A stretch of 64,000 nucleotides of DNA from Dyella japonica DSM 16301 (GTDB lineage: Bacteria; Pseudomonadota; Gammaproteobacteria; Xanthomonadales; Rhodanobacteraceae), in NCBI RefSeq assembly GCF_001010355.1, contig NZ_JPLA01000002.1:1-64000 (forward strand), read 5' to 3'. Of the stretch, positions 62,074 through 64,000 are shown one piece after another; the stretch's first letter is position 1; every line of letters begins with the position of its first letter. The position numbers and the translations under genes were made by a program. The notes under the pieces were generated by a model, which worked only from the letters and a program-made list of their open reading frames with translations, ran no database searches and was not told where the DNA came from.

Positions 62074-63901
<1,828 letters not shown>

Positions 63902-63909
63902 GTGTACGC

Positions 63910-63945
63910 GTGCCCCCTCTGACCGGAGAGGGGGCACGCTCGTTT
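63910..63945 (+). terminator. Terminator after amtB
   Basis: An 11-bp stem GTGCCCCCTCT/AGAGGGGGCAC, loop GACCGG, is followed by GCTCGTTT. Confidence 0.75.
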
Positions 63946-63971
63946 GTGGGAGCGCACCCTGTGCGCGACTG
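63945..63971 (+). repeat. REP-like unit (family A)
   Basis: This copy of the GTGGGAGCGCAC unit is identical to the one at 2410-2434 over the 24-base core. It lies at the window edge, directly after the terminator of amtB. Confidence 0.75.
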
Positions 63972-64000
63972 CCACGCCTAGGTGTACCGCTCCGTAGGTT

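Overview
The window is high-GC DNA from a gammaproteobacterium, most likely Lysobacterales (Xanthomonadales), family Rhodanobacteraceae (Dyella, Luteibacter or Rhodanobacter type). This placement is an inference. It rests on the gene set: a minor-pilin cluster with PilY1, a sufR-B-C-D-S order headed by an Rrf2 regulator, paired M13 peptidases, and intergenic repeats built on a GGGAGCGCAC core. I see no rRNA, tRNA, CRISPR array, prophage or intact insertion sequence. The window is chromosomal, with one small patch of foreign-looking DNA (about 27.5-28.4 kb).

Layout. 0.2-2.3 kb: M13 metallopeptidase lipoprotein. 2.6-3.5: ketopantoate-reductase family protein. 3.8-6.9: a Fur-box-preceded Fiu-type siderophore receptor and its PiuC/YbiX dioxygenase. 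7.0-14.4 (minus): type IV pilus minor-pilin operon fimT-pilV-pilW-pilX-pilY1-pilE. 14.7-17.5: RapA. 17.6-25.2: YgeA-type racemase, amino-acid permease, rhomboid protease, glyoxalase I, a Rossmann protein, an NlpC/P60 hydrolase, the YggS-family PLP protein and an M20 peptidase. 25.4-27.5 (plus): ComEA-like protein, then a tight SET / acetyltransferase / HutD-like trio. 27.6-28.4: a lower-GC orphan gene beside a fragment of a second HutD-like gene.

28.4-38.7 is the most interesting block. A Fur-box-preceded minus-strand operon encodes a PepSY membrane protein, a DUF2271 protein with a perfect flavinylation motif, a DUF4198 protein, an ApbE flavin transferase, a membrane-anchored flavodoxin/FNR reductase, and then an M1 peptidase and a polytopic membrane protein. 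A two-component system (OmpR-type regulator plus kinase) is divergent from it. I read this as an inner-membrane electron relay, NADPH to flavins to PepSY protein to a periplasmic FMN protein, probably reducing ferric siderophores delivered by the Fiu-type receptor. 38.9-40.3: HEAT-like protein plus bactofilin. 40.4-45.5: trimeric autotransporter adhesin with a 1161-bp tandem repeat, followed by a BamE/OmpA lipoprotein. 45.8-48.0: class III aminotransferase plus HAD phosphatase. 48.2-53.3: a DevBCA-like ABC exporter operon with its own outer-membrane factor and a MipA-like porin. 53.3-54.2: Rieske ferredoxin plus acetyltransferase. 54.3-56.4: a second M13 peptidase that shares an upstream element with the first. 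56.5-61.9 (minus): sufR-B-C-D-S iron-sulfur assembly operon with a visible operator. 62.2-63.9: glnK-amtB behind a sigma-54 promoter.

Start codons were chosen by ribosome-binding site, signal peptide, overlap with the upstream stop, or remembered family start. All family assignments are from reading the sequence, with no database search.
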